Source: Aphis gossypii
Lineage: Eukaryota; Arthropoda; Insecta; Hemiptera; Aphididae
Length of the DNA: 64,000 bases
NCBI RefSeq assembly: GCF_020184175.1
Contig: NC_065530.1
Span: 37,363,260 to 37,427,259, forward strand
Direction of reading: 5' to 3'
The translations under genes were made by a program, and so were the position numbers. The notes beneath the pieces are model-generated. The model saw only the letters and a list, made by a program, of their open reading frames with translations, was not told the origin of the DNA and ran no database searches. Positions 63,517 through 64,000 of the stretch are shown here, piece after piece (the first letter of the stretch is position 1; each line of letters begins with the position of its first letter).

Positions 63517-63583
63517 GTATCACTAAGGCACTATTTCAATTGGATGGACCTTGGATTGAAATTGGTTTTTACTTTTTGGAAAG
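63517..63583 (+). other. Weak candidate exon near the window edge
   Basis: A 67-base stretch bounded by ttgtag and a donor (GGAAAG|gtaaag). Two frames are open (VSLRHYFNWMDLGLKLVF or ITKALFQLDGPWIEIGFYF). It has a somewhat higher GC content than its surroundings. No homology is recognised, so it may be chance. Confidence 0.15.
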
Positions 63584-64000
63584 GTAAAGACTTCAAATTT
63601 TTAATCATTTCGGTTATATGTTTTTTGTGCACACAAATTACTTCATATATATTTTTTTAATTTGTGATACCTTATTTTCTTAAACTTTGAATAGATAATA
63701 TTTGTTCAACAATTTTTGTACAAGGTGGTTTTTCAAACTACAAAATCTACAGGGTTAAAATAAATTTAAAATTACAAAATAAAAATTAAAAGCTGTTATT
63801 AACAAAATTTCAACAATTTTCATTTTATGCTGAAAATATCCCTAACTATTATTTGTACCCAGATTAAAAATAATATGCTATTACGTAAATCACTCATGTT
63901 TATCAAATAAGCATTAAAATCTAAATAAAACAAGTTTGAAGTGTGTTAATTTTTATGCTTTTTATTATCTAGGTAACTTAAATTATTTTTTATCTTATCT

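Larger units (their letters stand above)
60681..64000. other. Downstream region
   Basis: A/T-rich sequence holding two hAT-like elements (61707-61900 and 61990-62159) and one weak exon candidate near 63517. Nothing else was recognised. Confidence 0.45.

Overview
The window reads as a strongly A/T-rich piece of an insect nuclear genome. Proteins are split into short exons with GT/AG junctions, introns run to 10 kb, and small non-autonomous DNA transposons with target-site duplications are common. The protein most easily placed, a dopamine transporter, is of the insect type. Base composition and MITE density make an aphid or close hemipteran relative most likely; that placement is inference, not a database result.

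Four protein-coding genes can be assembled exon by exon with consistent phase. (1) 9-9207, minus strand: a PLEKHA5/6/7-type pleckstrin-homology protein, about 1266 codons in seven coding exons. Its upstream part is a GC-rich, CpG-rich block at about 17.0-18.05 kb that may be its distal promoter. (2) 25615-29253, minus strand: a neutral sphingomyelinase of the SMPD2 type, seven exons, 379 aa, with catalytic residues and two C-terminal membrane segments. (3) 31390-33610, minus strand: SMIM14, four coding exons, 112 aa, with an upstream untranslated exon. (4) 44038-59827, plus strand: a sodium/chloride-dependent dopamine transporter (SLC6 family), twelve coding exons, 608 aa, with a 10 kb first intron. 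A GC-rich patch near 40.8-41.0 kb may hold its promoter and 5' untranslated exon.

Between and inside the genes there is no other convincing coding sequence. The space holds at least a dozen recognisable short inverted-repeat elements. Most have hAT-like ends (CAG...CTG) with 7-8 bp target-site duplications, and several families have two copies here. One family has palindromic TA-flanked ends. One 564 bp element has GGG ends, three TTTGGGCGA motifs near each end and a tandem-repeat core; it is the least conventional object in the window.

The genes do not form a pathway. SMPD2 and SMIM14 lie head-to-tail on the minus strand about 2.1 kb apart. The sphingomyelinase and SMIM14 are presumably membrane proteins of general cell function. 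The transporter would act in dopaminergic neurons, and the PH protein presumably at the membrane or cytoskeleton. No CRISPR array, tRNA, rRNA, viral gene or bacterial operon was seen.
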